A DNA stretch of 34,142 nt from positions 1-34,142 of the forward strand of contig CALUFN010000024.1 of NCBI GenBank assembly GCA_944319945.1, in the 5' to 3' direction. A model generated the notes under the pieces. It did not search any database. It worked only from the letters and a program-made list of their open reading frames with translations, and had not been told where the DNA came from. The position numbers and the translations under genes were made by a program. This document shows positions 15,928-28,860 of the stretch, in pieces. Each line of letters starts with the position of its first letter. The stretch's first letter is position 1. The stretch is from an uncultured Prevotella sp. (lineage in GTDB: Bacteria > Bacteroidota > Bacteroidia > Bacteroidales > Bacteroidaceae).

Positions 15928-15987
15928 AAGGGTTAAAAGGTGAAAGGGTTAAAAGGTAAAAAGGTTAAAAGGTAAAAAGGTGAAAGT
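15922..15987. repeat. Four tandem 16-17-bp purine-rich repeats at the araC-type stop
   Basis: Consecutive units of the form GGTGAAAGGGTTAAAA, the later two drifting to GGTAAAAAGGTTAAAA. The first unit contains the TGA stop of the regulator. A pyrimidine-rich mirror block lies at 16035-16064. Confidence 0.85.
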
Positions 15988-16062
15988 GAAGAAACGAAGG
16001 TCGGCGTTAAGTCAATCCGAGTGCATTGCGGTCTTACTTTTTACTTTTTTACCTTTTTACTT

Positions 16063-16064
<2 letters not shown>
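15940..16064. terminator. Purine/pyrimidine inverted blocks between convergent genes
   Basis: The purine repeats at 15922-15987 are imperfectly complementary to ACTTTTTACTTTTTTACC and what follows at 16035-16064, so transcripts from either side can form a long A/T-rich hairpin. The mutS2 stop codon (16063-16065) lies at the edge of the right block. Probable bidirectional terminator. Confidence 0.5.
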
Positions 16065-18636
<2,572 letters not shown>

Positions 18637-18640
18637 GCTG

Positions 18641-18671
18641 CAAAATTACTCATTTTACACGTCATTGCAAA
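18641..18671 (-). promoter_or_regulatory. Promoter of mutS2
   Basis: TTTG (18671-18668), 19-base spacer, TAATTTTG (18648-18641), a full consensus match. The ATG at 18636 begins 5 bases after the box, where transcription itself should begin, so the mRNA would have almost no leader. The 104-base gap to ligA (18637-18740) holds this promoter and nothing else I recognise. Confidence 0.8.
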
Positions 18672-18740
18672 ACGTAGACGCCGACAAATGCCCGGCAGCC
18701 GACAACATACTTACGCTAATGACGACCGCGGGACATCGCC

Positions 18741-20744
<2,004 letters not shown>

Positions 20745-20776
20745 TTACGTCCGTTTACATAATTGCTTTAACGCCG

Positions 20777-20784
20777 CAAAATTA
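20777..20784 (-). promoter_or_regulatory. -7 box of ligA
   Basis: TAATTTTG on the minus strand, 36 bases before the ATG. A TTTG lies upstream but with a 15-base spacer, shorter than usual, so the -33 element is doubtful. Confidence 0.5.
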
Positions 20785-20876
20785 CAAAAGAATCAACAAC
20801 AAAGCGCATGATTGACGCTTATTTTTATCATGCGCATGACATCCGCCTAGGCCAATGCCGCAGACCAACGGCGCAT

Positions 20877-20955
20877 AAGGTCACCTTTCAGGCTGCAATA
20901 AGCCACGTTTGGCAACGCAAAAGGCGTCGTTTCGCACTGCGAAACGACGCCTTTT
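20877..20955. repeat. Palindromic-unit intergenic repeat, locus B, including the rny terminator
   Basis: Four 12-13 bp units separated by 9-bp spacers CAGGCTGCA, GGCAACGCA and CGCACTGCG. The last two units form a perfect hairpin (arms AAAAGGCGTCGTTTCGCA and its complement, one-base centre) at 20919-20955 with T/A ends, about 30 bases after the RNase Y stop, so it is very probably its terminator. It has the same architecture as loci A and C. The rest of the 245-base gap 20742-20986 holds the ligA promoter. Confidence 0.88.
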
Positions 20956-20986
20956 ACAAATGTTTACGTAAACAGCTTATTCTTAA

Positions 20987-22522
20987 CTACTTAGCATACG
21001 CCACGCTACGTGTCTCACGTATCACGGTGATCTTAACCTGTCCAGGATAAGTCATCTCGTTCTGTATCTTCGTGGCGATCTCGCCTGACAGCTTCTCGGT
21101 GTCCTTATCGTCCATCTTGTCTGCTCCGACGATGACCCTAAGCTCGCGGCCGGCTTGTATGGCATACGTCTTCGTCACGCCGGGATAGCTCATAGCTATG
21201 GCCTCAAGGTCGTTCAGACGCTTGATGTATGCCTCCACTATCTCGCGACGTGCTCCCGGACGGGCGCCGCTGATGGCGTCGCAGACCTGCACGATGGGAG
21301 CAAGCAGGGTGTTCATCTCCATTTCGTCATGATGGGCTCCGATAGCGTTCACGATGTCGGGTTTCTCCTTATACTTCTCAGCTATCTTGGCTCCATACAG
21401 GGCATGAGGCAGTTCGCTTTCCTCGTCGGGCACCTTTCCTATGTCGTGCAGCAGTCCGGCACGCTTCGCCTTCTTCGGATTCAGGCCGAGCTCCGATGCC
21501 ATTACGGCGCAAAGGTTCGCCGTCTCGCGTGCATGCTGCAAAAGGTTCTGCCCGTAACTTGAGCGATATTTCATCTTCCCGACGATTCGTATAAGCTCAG
21601 GATGCAGGCCGTGTATGCCGAGGTCTATGGCGGTACGCTTGCCCGTCTCTATTATCTCGTTGTCAAGTTGTTTCTTCACCTTAGCCACGACTTCCTCGAT
21701 ACGCGCGGGATGTATTCGGCCGTCGGCCACAAGCTGATGAAGGGCAAGGCGGCACACCTCACGCCTTATAGGGTCAAACGCGGAGATTACTATCGCTTCG
21801 GGGGTGTCGTCTACTACGATCTCCACGCCCGTGGCAGCCTCCAAAGCCCTGATGTTCCTGCCCTCGCGGCCGATGATACGGCCTTTCACCTCGTCGTTGT
21901 CGATGTGGAACACGCTTACCGAATTTTCTATCGCTGTCTCGGTAGCCACGCGCTGTATGGTCTGTATCACTATCTTCTTAGCCTGGGCGTTGGCATTGAG
22001 CTTCGCCTCGTCCATTATCTCGTTGATATAGCTTGCGGCGTTGGTGCGGGCCTCGTCCTTAAGGCTTTCCACGAGGCGGTTTCGCGCTTCCTCGGCACTG
22101 AGGCCAGAGAGCTCTTCGAGCTTCTCACGCTCCTGAAGCTGCATCTTGTCAAGCTCTTCCTGCTTTATCTGCAGAAGTTTTTTATCGTTATCAACACGCT
22201 GCTGCTGCTGGTCGAGATCCTGCTTCCTGCGGCCCAATTCCTCCTGACGCTGATTTAATGAGATCTCGCGCTGCTTCAAACGGTTCTCGCTTTGCTGAAT
22301 CTTCTGATTGCGGCTCTGCACCTCTTTCTCAAGCTCGGACTTCTTATTAAGGAATTTCTCCTTAACTTCCAGCATCTTCTTTTCCTTCAACACGTCCGCT
22401 TCTTTCTCGGCGGCACTTACCATCTCTTTGTATTTCCCGGTAATAACATACCTGAAAATAAAATACCCCGCAAGCCCTCCTAACACGAGAGCGACGGCGC
22501 CAATAATAATATTTAATATCAT
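20987..22522 (-). CDS. rny: Ribonuclease Y
   Basis: A 511-residue membrane-anchored endoribonuclease that starts mRNA decay. An N-terminal membrane helix (residues 3-25) is followed by a long coiled coil rich in Glu, Lys and Gln (about 35-150), a KH RNA-binding domain with [10 protein letters not shown] (214-223), and an HD domain with LLHDIGK (H359, D360) plus the GAHHDE motif that supplies further metal ligands. Length is typical. It is the last gene of an operon with a coiled-coil protein and ZapA, starting 27 bases after zapA, an order seen in other Bacteroidales. Confidence 0.97.
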   Translation of the reverse strand: MILNIIIGAVALVLGGLAGYFIFRYVITGKYKEMVSAAEKEADVLKEKKMLEVKEKFLNKKSELEKEVQSRNQKIQQSENRLKQREISLNQRQEELGRRKQDLDQQQQRVDNDKKLLQIKQEELDKMQLQEREKLEELSGLSAEEARNRLVESLKDEARTNAASYINEIMDEAKLNANAQAKKIVIQTIQRVATETAIENSVSVFHIDNDEVKGRIIGREGRNIRALEAATGVEIVVDDTPEAIVISAFDPIRREVCRLALHQLVADGRIHPARIEEVVAKVKKQLDNEIIETGKRTAIDLGIHGLHPELIRIVGKMKYRSSYGQNLLQHARETANLCAVMASELGLNPKKAKRAGLLHDIGKVPDEESELPHALYGAKIAEKYKEKPDIVNAIGAHHDEMEMNTLLAPIVQVCDAISGARPGARREIVEAYIKRLNDLEAIAMSYPGVTKTYAIQAGRELRVIVGADKMDDKDTEKLSGEIATKIQNEMTYPGQVKITVIRETRSVAYAK

Positions 22523-22549
22523 TTGCTTATTTTATTGATGTTAATATTC

Positions 22550-22891
22550 TCACTTTTCATTTTCACGGACAGTGCCCTTCACTCCTAAAGCGTCCTCGAT
22601 TTCAGCGGTGATTCTTGTGAGAATATCATTATAAGGTTCGGTGTCGTTATTTGTCTTCTCAAGCTCAAAGCCTATGGCAATGTCAAGCATCGCCATATAA
22701 AGGATGTCTTTCTCGCTACGACTTGACCTGTAAATATTCGACAAATAATTTACCTTTTCAGTTATGAGCTTGGCCGCATTGCGGCAATAAATCTCATCTT
22801 CCGGCATTATTGTTACCGGAATCTCATGATCGTAAACGTGTAACCTTATATGTAATTTGTTGTTCTCTGCTGCCATCGCCACCTTAATCAT
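22550..22891 (-). CDS. zapA: Cell division protein ZapA
   Basis: A 113-residue protein. The N-terminal part (NKLHIRLHVYDHEIPVTIMPEDEIYCRNAAKLI) is the ZapA globular domain, followed by the helical dimerisation region with LYMAMLDIAIGFELEK. ZapA bundles FtsZ filaments at the division ring. The frame is open to a GTG at 22915, but the ATG at 22891 overlaps the stop of the upstream gene as ATGA, so that start is chosen. Confidence 0.88.
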   Translation of the reverse strand: MIKVAMAAENNKLHIRLHVYDHEIPVTIMPEDEIYCRNAAKLITEKVNYLSNIYRSSRSEKDILYMAMLDIAIGFELEKTNNDTEPYNDILTRITAEIEDALGVKGTVRENEK

Positions 22892-23181
22892 CGTCCGCTC
22901 AGTAACGTGATACACTTGTTAACCTCTCTTATCAGACCAGCCAACCTTCGCTTTGCAGACTCAAGGTCTCCGTCGCATATTTCCATCATCTTGGCCGTCT
23001 TGAGGCTGCTGTAATCCTTACGTGCCTGCTCCAGACTTGCTTCTAGACGTTTCCGCTCCTCCTCTTGCGAGGCAAGTGCCGCATAAAGCTCCTCATTCTC
23101 TTTCTTCAACTCATTGTATTGAAGAATCATCTGCCTTACGCGGGTCGTGAAAAGCGTCAAGATTTTGTCATTGTCAGTCAT
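22888..23181 (-). CDS. Small coiled-coil protein of the zapA-rny operon
   Basis: A 97-residue, highly charged protein. Residues 20-60 form a clear heptad coiled coil (YNELKKENEELYAAL and on), and the end LAGLIREVNKCITLLSGR is a second amphipathic helix. Small proteins like this precede zapA in many Bacteroidales and are thought to act in division as ZapB-like partners; the identity is inferred from position and shape, not from a firm sequence match. It is first in the operon, with a strong promoter 18 bases upstream. Confidence 0.85.
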   Translation of the reverse strand: MTDNDKILTLFTTRVRQMILQYNELKKENEELYAALASQEEERKRLEASLEQARKDYSSLKTAKMMEICDGDLESAKRRLAGLIREVNKCITLLSGR

Positions 23182-23198
23182 TACAAGGATTTTGTCTA

Positions 23199-23229
23199 CA
23201 AAATTAGACTATTTTCATTATATTACAAA
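23199..23229 (-). promoter_or_regulatory. Promoter of the coiled-coil gene-zapA-rny operon
   Basis: TTTG (23229-23226), 19-base spacer, TAATTTTG (23206-23199): full consensus match. The leader would be only about 10-13 bases. Confidence 0.8.
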
Positions 23230-23310
23230 ATATATTCAACGGATTTTAAATAAAATCAACAATTCCGACCGTTGCAAATGCTTTACGCAACGCGTTCGTT
23301 TTCATGCAAA

Positions 23311-23949
23311 TCACTTTTTCTTTTCCGGATCTTCAACATTCGGGCGCGGCTCTTTCTTCGCAAGCATCACTACCTGGTACACGAAATCAGTAATCCATTT
23401 CTCGCTGAACCCTAAACGCTTATTATAAGTTCGTATCGCCACGACCGTCTTCATGACTCCTGCGTCCTTAAAGTCATTTTTATTGAAGATATCGGATACG
23501 GTCTTGCCCGTCATGCTGTAAATTGCCTTTTTCATAAAAGACGGCACACGCAACTTAAACTTCATGAGATTACCCATCAGCATCATGACATCCTGCGTAA
23601 AATTCTGGAACTGAATAAGATACGTCTGCACGTCCTGCATTTTGCGGCAGTTGCGACGGATGCTCTGATCCAACTCCTTAAAGAATCCGTCGTCAGTCTT
23701 ATACAAGTCTTGCAGCATCTTCTTACAATGCTTCTTTTCGCCTACGCCCAACTTATTGTTCACCGTCGGCACATGCAACGTGGTTTTAAACATCCTCAAG
23801 TCAGGCAACATTGCCAAATTGGTAATTCCGGCGTTTTCAGCAATAGCGGCCTGCAAGTACACACGCACAAGCGTCATGTAATCCTCCATTCCACCAGTCT
23901 TATGCTCCGTGTTATTGTTTTTACCAAAAAGTTTACTTAAAAATCGCAT
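23311..23949 (-). CDS. Conserved-looking protein of unknown function
   Basis: A 212-residue, basic, soluble-looking protein with no signal peptide or membrane helix. It starts MRFLSKLFGKNN and is mostly helical in appearance. Notable stretches are NAGITNLAMLPDLRMFKTTL, GEKKHCKKMLQDLYK and a Lys/Pro-rich end. The frame opens at TTG 23961, but ATG 23949 is the likelier start. It is a single gene with its own promoter, divergent from rfbA. I do not recognise the family. Confidence 0.82.
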   Translation of the reverse strand: MRFLSKLFGKNNNTEHKTGGMEDYMTLVRVYLQAAIAENAGITNLAMLPDLRMFKTTLHVPTVNNKLGVGEKKHCKKMLQDLYKTDDGFFKELDQSIRRNCRKMQDVQTYLIQFQNFTQDVMMLMGNLMKFKLRVPSFMKKAIYSMTGKTVSDIFNKNDFKDAGVMKTVVAIRTYNKRLGFSEKWITDFVYQVVMLAKKEPRPNVEDPEKKK

Positions 23950-24003
23950 AATTTTAATCAATGGTTAATACTCAAGGGAATACGCCCCTAAAAATTGTAA
24001 GTG

Positions 24004-24034
24004 CAAAATTACATCAAATGGACCGAAAATCAAA
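24004..24034 (-). promoter_or_regulatory. Promoter of the unknown gene at 23311-23949
   Basis: TTTG (24034-24031), 19-base spacer, TAATTTTG (24011-24004) on the minus strand; back to back with the rfbA promoter. Confidence 0.78.
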
Positions 24035-24040
24035 ATAAAA

Positions 24041-24072
24041 TTTGATTATTATCAATTTTTATTATACCTTTG
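24041..24072 (+). promoter_or_regulatory. Promoter of rfbA-wzc
   Basis: TTTG (24041-24044), 20-base spacer, TACCTTTG (24065-24072). The leader to ATG 24188 would be about 110 bases; I see no strong hairpin in it. Confidence 0.78.
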
Positions 24073-24187
24073 CACGAAATATGCGAAATTGTCCCCCAGA
24101 CAAAAATAATACACAAGAACATAAATTAAAACAAGACGCATCCAGCTTAAATGAGGAAGTCTGTTAAATTACAAAAAACTACATGAG

Positions 24188-25090
24188 ATGAAAGGAATCG
24201 TACTTGCCGGAGGCTCAGGCACAAGACTGTATCCGATCACGAAAGGCATCAGCAAACAGCTGATACCGATTTTTGACAAACCGATGATATACTATCCTTT
24301 ATCCGTCCTGATGCTTGCAGGAATAAAGGATATACTGATAATATCAACACCTTACGACCTTCCCGGGTTTAAGCGTCTGCTTGGCGACGGGACGGAGTTC
24401 GGTGTTCGTTTCGAGTATGCCGAGCAGCCGTCACCCGACGGTTTGGCACAGGCATTCATCATCGGCGAGAAATTCATTGGGAAAGACAGCGTTTGCCTTG
24501 TCTTGGGCGACAACATCTTCCACGGAGCAGGTCTCTCGGCCATGCTGAAGAGCAGCGTTGCCAACGCAGAGAATGACAGGAAAGCCACAGTTTTCGGTTA
24601 TTACGTGAACGATCCCGAACGCTACGGAGTTGCCGAATTTGACGACAAAGGCAACTGCTTAAGCATCGAAGAAAAACCGCAAACCCCCAAAAGCAATTAT
24701 GCCGTGGTAGGTTTATACTTCTATCCGAACAGCGTCGTGGAAATAGCCAAGAACATAAAGCCGAGCAAGCGCGGAGAACTTGAAATAACATCGGTCAATC
24801 AGGAATACCTGAAGCAGAATAAGCTGAAAGTGCAAACGCTTCAGCGCGGTTTCGCATGGCTTGACACCGGCACCCATGACAGTCTTAGCGAAGCGTCTAC
24901 GTTTATAGAAGTAATCGAGAAACGCCAAGGGTTAAAGATTGCGTGCCTTGAAGAAATAGCGTTCAAACAAGGGTGGATCGACTCTGCTAAACTCAAGGAA
25001 GTAGCACAACCCATGCTTAAGAACGATTACGGTAAATACCTAATGAGTTTGATTTCCGAAACAACCAATACTGCCAAAAACGAAAAATAA
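24188..25090 (+). CDS. rfbA: Glucose-1-phosphate thymidylyltransferase
   Basis: A 300-residue nucleotidyltransferase that joins dTTP and glucose-1-phosphate to give dTDP-glucose, the first step toward dTDP-rhamnose and related sugars. It begins with the family signature [18 protein letters not shown] followed by [19 protein letters not shown]110 region [10 protein letters not shown] binds metal, and [19 protein letters not shown] and [17 protein letters not shown] are further matches. Length is typical. None of rfbB, rfbC or rfbD follows; instead the stop overlaps the next ATG (TAATG) of a polysaccharide-type tyrosine kinase, so the two are co-translated. Confidence 0.97.
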   Translation: MKGIVLAGGSGTRLYPITKGISKQLIPIFDKPMIYYPLSVLMLAGIKDILIISTPYDLPGFKRLLGDGTEFGVRFEYAEQPSPDGLAQAFIIGEKFIGKDSVCLVLGDNIFHGAGLSAMLKSSVANAENDRKATVFGYYVNDPERYGVAEFDDKGNCLSIEEKPQTPKSNYAVVGLYFYPNSVVEIAKNIKPSKRGELEITSVNQEYLKQNKLKVQTLQRGFAWLDTGTHDSLSEASTFIEVIEKRQGLKIACLEEIAFKQGWIDSAKLKEVAQPMLKNDYGKYLMSLISETTNTAKNEK

Positions 25091-27603
25091 TGAACGAGTT
25101 GAGTAATAACCAAGAGCTTCAGAACACAACGGAAGAACAATCGTCTTTCAATTTCCAGACGATTTACACCGCATTCATCCTCAATTGGAAATGGTTCCTT
25201 CTGTCAATACTGATTTGCGTCGGTATAGGATTTTTGTACTTGCGCTATTCCACGCCTGTTTATAACATCACGGCAAAACTTCTCATTAAAGACGATGAAA
25301 ACAGCAAGCGCAGCGGTGGAGGCGCAGGAGCATTGCAGGCTTTAGAGAGCATGTCGAACTTAGGTATAATAAGTAACAACTACGGCGTGGAAAACGAGCA
25401 AGAAATCTTGACGTCAACCACCATTGCAGAACAAGCCATACGCGACCTTAAGCTGTATGCAAGCTATTATATAAAAGGTAGCGTGAAGAAACAGCTCATC
25501 TACAAAGAGCAGCCGATCAATGCCGACATGGACTTTGAGCACCTTGATAAACTCAACAATCCCATTGAACTGAAAATAACCTACGAGAACGGCCAATACA
25601 ACATCAAGGGTACTTATTATGTTGCAGAGAACGAGATCACCTCAACAGGACCTTTTGAAATAAAGAAGACACTGACGGGACTGCCGGCCATAATACGTAC
25701 ACAGGTCGGTAACATCACGTTGACCAGGAACAGCCGTTACACCCTTGAAGACGGAGAGACTCTTATCGTCTATCTTAACTCACCGATCAATACGGCACAC
25801 GCATACATTGAAAACCTGTCTGTAGAACAGACGTCTAAGACCTCGTCAGTATTCAATTTGCAATTAAAGGGGCATAGTATTGCAAAGAGCAAGGATTATA
25901 TCAACCAATTAATAACCTGCTACAACCGCCAGGCCAACGAAGATAAGAACGAGATAGCCATCCGCACCGAAGAGTTCATCAACGACCGTTTGGCTAAGAT
26001 AGACGCGGAATTAGGAACGACTGACGGAGCACTCGAGAATTATAAGAGGGAAAACAGGCTAATGGAGCTTCAGCTTGACGCTATGACAACTTCTGAAAAC
26101 ACGTCAACATACGAGCAGAAGCTGAACGAGGCCAACACCCAGATATCTCTTATCGGAAGTCTTATCACCTTCGCCAACCGTCCGGGCAACAAGCACCAAG
26201 TGCTCCCGTCAAACATAGGCTTGCAAGACGAGGCTTCAACATCACTCATCAACGAATATAACAAAATCGCGCTTGAGCGCAACCGCCTGTTGCGCACCGC
26301 ATCGGAAAACAGCCCCGTTGTGACCGAGCTCACTTCGCAATTGGACGACATGCAAGCAAGCATCCAGCAGGCATTGCAACAGGCCCGCAAAGGTTTGGAA
26401 ATACAGCGCGACGCGATAAAAGAGCAATTGGGACTTTATAACAGGAACGTGACCAAGGCTCCTGAGCAGGAACGCATCCTGACCCAAATCGGCAGGCAGC
26501 AGGAAGTCAAGTCAGGACTGTATCTTATGCTCCTGCAAAAGCGTGAGGAAAACTCAATCTCGCTCGCTGCAACCGCAGACAAAGCAAAACTAATCGAGCT
26601 TCCGCAGTTCGACAAGAAGGTCAGCCCGAAAGGCATGATCGTACTTCTCGTCGCACTGATCATCGGCATCGCCATTCCTTCAGGCGTGCTGTACATAGTC
26701 AACTTCTTCCGCTACAGGATTGAAGGCCACGAGGATGTAGCAAGCCTCACGAAATTGCCAATCATTGCAGACATCGTTGTAGCAAGCGAGAGCGCCAAGT
26801 CGAGGGCAGACATCGTGGTACATGAGAACCAAAACAACCAAATGGAAGAAATATTCCGCTCGATGCGTACAAACATACAGTTCATGCTGAAACAGGGACA
26901 AAACGTCATACTCTTCACCTCGTCAACCTCAGGTGAAGGCAAGACGTTCACCGCCGCCAACTTGGCCGTAAGTTTCGCATTGCTCGGAAAGAAAGTAATC
27001 TTGGTCGGCCTTGACATACGTAAACCGAGGCTTGCAGAGCTGTTTAAGATAAACAATTATACGAACGGTATAACACGCCTCTTGACGATGGAACATCCTA
27101 AATGGGAAGACGTGCGCTCACAGATTTTACCGTCTGAGGTAAACGACAATCTTGACCTGCTCATGGCTGGTCCGATACCGCCCAACCCCGCTGAGCTTGT
27201 GTCACGTCCGGCACTGGAGGAAGTGATAACTGCCTTAAAACAGCATTACGACTACGTACTGATCGACACGGCTCCCGTAGGATTGGTGACCGACACGCTG
27301 CAGATAGGCAAACTTGCGGACATCAGCATCTACATGTGCCGCGCCGACTACACGCCGAAGACAAGTTTCGGCCTCATCAACAACTTGGCGGAAGAAAAGA
27401 AACTGCCGAACCTCTGCATAGCCATAAATGGTATAGACCTGTCCGAAAAGAAATACGGCTACTATTACGGCTACGGCAAATACGGAAAGTACGGCAGGTA
27501 CGGACACTACGGCAAGGGCAGTTCATACGGTGCCTACGGCAGCTACGGCGACTATGCGAACAGCCATTACGGCAAGAAAGACGACAATTCTATTAAGAAA
27601 TAA
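25090..27603 (+). CDS. Wzc-type polysaccharide co-polymerase with BY-kinase domain
   Basis: An 837-residue inner-membrane protein that controls chain length and export of capsule or exopolysaccharide. A first membrane helix is at about 29-53 (FILNWKWFLLSILICVGIGF), then a large periplasmic Wzz-type domain with coiled coil (about 290-490), a second helix at about 516-541, and a cytosolic BY-kinase: P-loop SGEGKT near 613-618, Walker A' LVGLDIRKP at about 638-646 (the usual first Asp is Gly) and Walker B YVLIDTAP near 721-728. The tail, about 788-827, is a Tyr cluster of repeated YGK/YGR units, the autophosphorylation target. It forms a two-gene operon with rfbA; no glycosyltransferase or flippase genes are nearby, so the partners must be elsewhere. 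Confidence 0.95.
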   Translation: MNELSNNQELQNTTEEQSSFNFQTIYTAFILNWKWFLLSILICVGIGFLYLRYSTPVYNITAKLLIKDDENSKRSGGGAGALQALESMSNLGIISNNYGVENEQEILTSTTIAEQAIRDLKLYASYYIKGSVKKQLIYKEQPINADMDFEHLDKLNNPIELKITYENGQYNIKGTYYVAENEITSTGPFEIKKTLTGLPAIIRTQVGNITLTRNSRYTLEDGETLIVYLNSPINTAHAYIENLSVEQTSKTSSVFNLQLKGHSIAKSKDYINQLITCYNRQANEDKNEIAIRTEEFINDRLAKIDAELGTTDGALENYKRENRLMELQLDAMTTSENTSTYEQKLNEANTQISLIGSLITFANRPGNKHQVLPSNIGLQDEASTSLINEYNKIALERNRLLRTASENSPVVTELTSQLDDMQASIQQALQQARKGLEIQRDAIKEQLGLYNRNVTKAPEQERILTQIGRQQEVKSGLYLMLLQKREENSISLAATADKAKLIELPQFDKKVSPKGMIVLLVALIIGIAIPSGVLYIVNFFRYRIEGHEDVASLTKLPIIADIVVASESAKSRADIVVHENQNNQMEEIFRSMRTNIQFMLKQGQNVILFTSSTSGEGKTFTAANLAVSFALLGKKVILVGLDIRKPRLAELFKINNYTNGITRLLTMEHPKWEDVRSQILPSEVNDNLDLLMAGPIPPNPAELVSRPALEEVITALKQHYDYVLIDTAPVGLVTDTLQIGKLADISIYMCRADYTPKTSFGLINNLAEEKKLPNLCIAINGIDLSEKKYGYYYGYGKYGKYGRYGHYGKGSSYGAYGSYGDYANSHYGKKDDNSIKK

Positions 27604-27618
27604 CATCCTGACGACAAG

Positions 27619-27659
27619 AGCGATGTGTTCCGCCACCATTGACCGGAACACATCGCTTT
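27619..27659 (+). terminator. Terminator of rfbA-wzc
   Basis: A perfect 14-bp stem (AGCGATGTGTTCCG, 27619-27632, with 27644-27657) and 11-base loop, followed by TTTACTT, 16 bases after the wzc stop. Confidence 0.85.
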
Positions 27660-27727
27660 ACTTGATACCCCGGCAATAAAGCATTTTATTAAATAACCAT
27701 TAATCCCAAAAATACAATTAAGGAATT

Positions 27728-28159
27728 ATGACAATCGCTGTTGACTTTGACGGAACAATCGTTGAGCACATGTATCCTGAAATAGGCCAAGAAATACCTT
27801 TTGCGATCGACACTCTCAAAGCGTTGATTGCCGACCGGCATAAGCTGATTCTTTGGTCGGTACGAGAGGGTAAACTTCTTGACGACGCGGTAAACTGGTG
27901 CAAGGAGCGCGGAGTGGAATTTTATGCGGTCAACAAAGACTACCCCGAAGAACGCGGAAAAGAGAACAACAACTATTTCTCGCGCAAGTTGAAAGTAGAC
28001 TTGTTCATAGACGACCGCAACATAGGGGGACTGCCCGACTGGGGGACAATCTACCGCATGATAAAAGAGCATAAGACATATTACGACATCATGATGGAAA
28101 GACGCGGAGAGACTCCGTATCACGACACGCCGAAGAAGAAGCGCTGGTGGCAAAGATAA
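27728..28159 (+). CDS. HAD-superfamily hydrolase, BT0820-like
   Basis: A 143-residue cytosolic protein with the HAD catalytic start AVDFDGT (nucleophile D6, acid D8), motif II Ser in LILWSVREG (S44), a basic residue around K87-K89, and motif IV acids D95-D96 in LFIDDRN. It lacks a large cap domain, which suggests a phosphatase acting on a macromolecule or on a small exposed substrate. It resembles the short BT0820-type HAD proteins of Bacteroides. The C-terminus ends in basic residues KKKRWWQR. An AAGGAATT lies just before the ATG. It stands alone between two terminators; the substrate is unknown. Confidence 0.88.
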   Translation: MTIAVDFDGTIVEHMYPEIGQEIPFAIDTLKALIADRHKLILWSVREGKLLDDAVNWCKERGVEFYAVNKDYPEERGKENNNYFSRKLKVDLFIDDRNIGGLPDWGTIYRMIKEHKTYYDIMMERRGETPYHDTPKKKRWWQR

Positions 28160-28183
28160 CCTAAGGATTGACTTCCGGAAGAG

Positions 28184-28228
28184 ACAAGTTAGGCCGTATC
28201 CTGAGATGCAGGATACGGCCTAACTTGT
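28184..28228. terminator. Perfect 20-bp bidirectional terminator
   Basis: Bases 28184-28203 and 28209-28228 are exact complements (ACAAGTTAGGCCGTATCCTG) with a 5-base loop; T/A tails lie on the right-hand side. It lies between the convergent HAD and gtrA genes. Confidence 0.9.
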
Positions 28229-28240
28229 TTACAAAAATTA

Positions 28241-28642
28241 TCATCCCAACCTTCTAAACACGAACCTGACAATGATAAAATTAATGGGTATGGCTATGCA
28301 GTAAACGGGAACGGGAGCCAACACCTTACTTACTCCCAACCAAATAAACAGGTTGAGCAAACATATCTGTAAAAGGTAATTGAACACATGGGCTCCGAAA
28401 AATCCTATGCCGTTTTTTACCGACTTCTTTTTCCTGAACGTAAAACATGCGGAAAGGACGTAATTCACCACAAAACTGATAAAATAGCCTAAGGTATAGG
28501 CCAAGTTTACATTTATGACATCATGAAGAAGCCAATAAATGCCGTAATGTAAGGCTGTGACAATCACGCCGACCACGCCGAAACGCACTATCTCGAAAAA
28601 GACTTCACGATGAATCAACATCAATACTGCTTTAATAAACAT
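28241..28642 (-). CDS. GtrA family membrane protein
   Basis: A 133-residue protein with four predicted membrane helices. FFEIVRFGVVGVIVTALHYG (first helix) and FISFVVNYVLSACFTFRKKK are the GtrA signatures, the latter with the usual basic end after helix 2. GtrA proteins take part in moving or flipping undecaprenyl-linked sugars for O-antigen or wall glycosylation. There is no glycosyltransferase partner next to it. An alternative internal Met (M8) cannot be excluded as start. Confidence 0.9.
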   Translation of the reverse strand: MFIKAVLMLIHREVFFEIVRFGVVGVIVTALHYGIYWLLHDVINVNLAYTLGYFISFVVNYVLSACFTFRKKKSVKNGIGFFGAHVFNYLLQICLLNLFIWLGVSKVLAPVPVYCIAIPINFIIVRFVFRRLG

Positions 28643-28771
28643 TGCCGCACACGGAATAAAGAAAGTATACGGTTGACAAAAATACTGAATTTATTCCACT
28701 CAACAAGGGTTTTCGGCCGGCATTAACACAAAATTATGACAAAAGCGTCAAGCAATCTTACTTTTTATTCG

Positions 28772-28779
28772 TAACTTTG
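28772..28779 (+). promoter_or_regulatory. -7 box before the SpoU methyltransferase gene
   Basis: TAACTTTG followed by GC matches the consensus, but no TTTG is found 19-21 bases upstream. The leader would be about 75 bases. The 218-base gap 28643-28860 between divergent gtrA and this gene holds nothing else clear. Confidence 0.5.
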
Positions 28780-28860
28780 CGACACATCCGAACATGTCCG
28801 TCAATGCACGAATGGATACGCAGCAGACGGACGTGAACGACAAGAAAATATGCAAAAACC

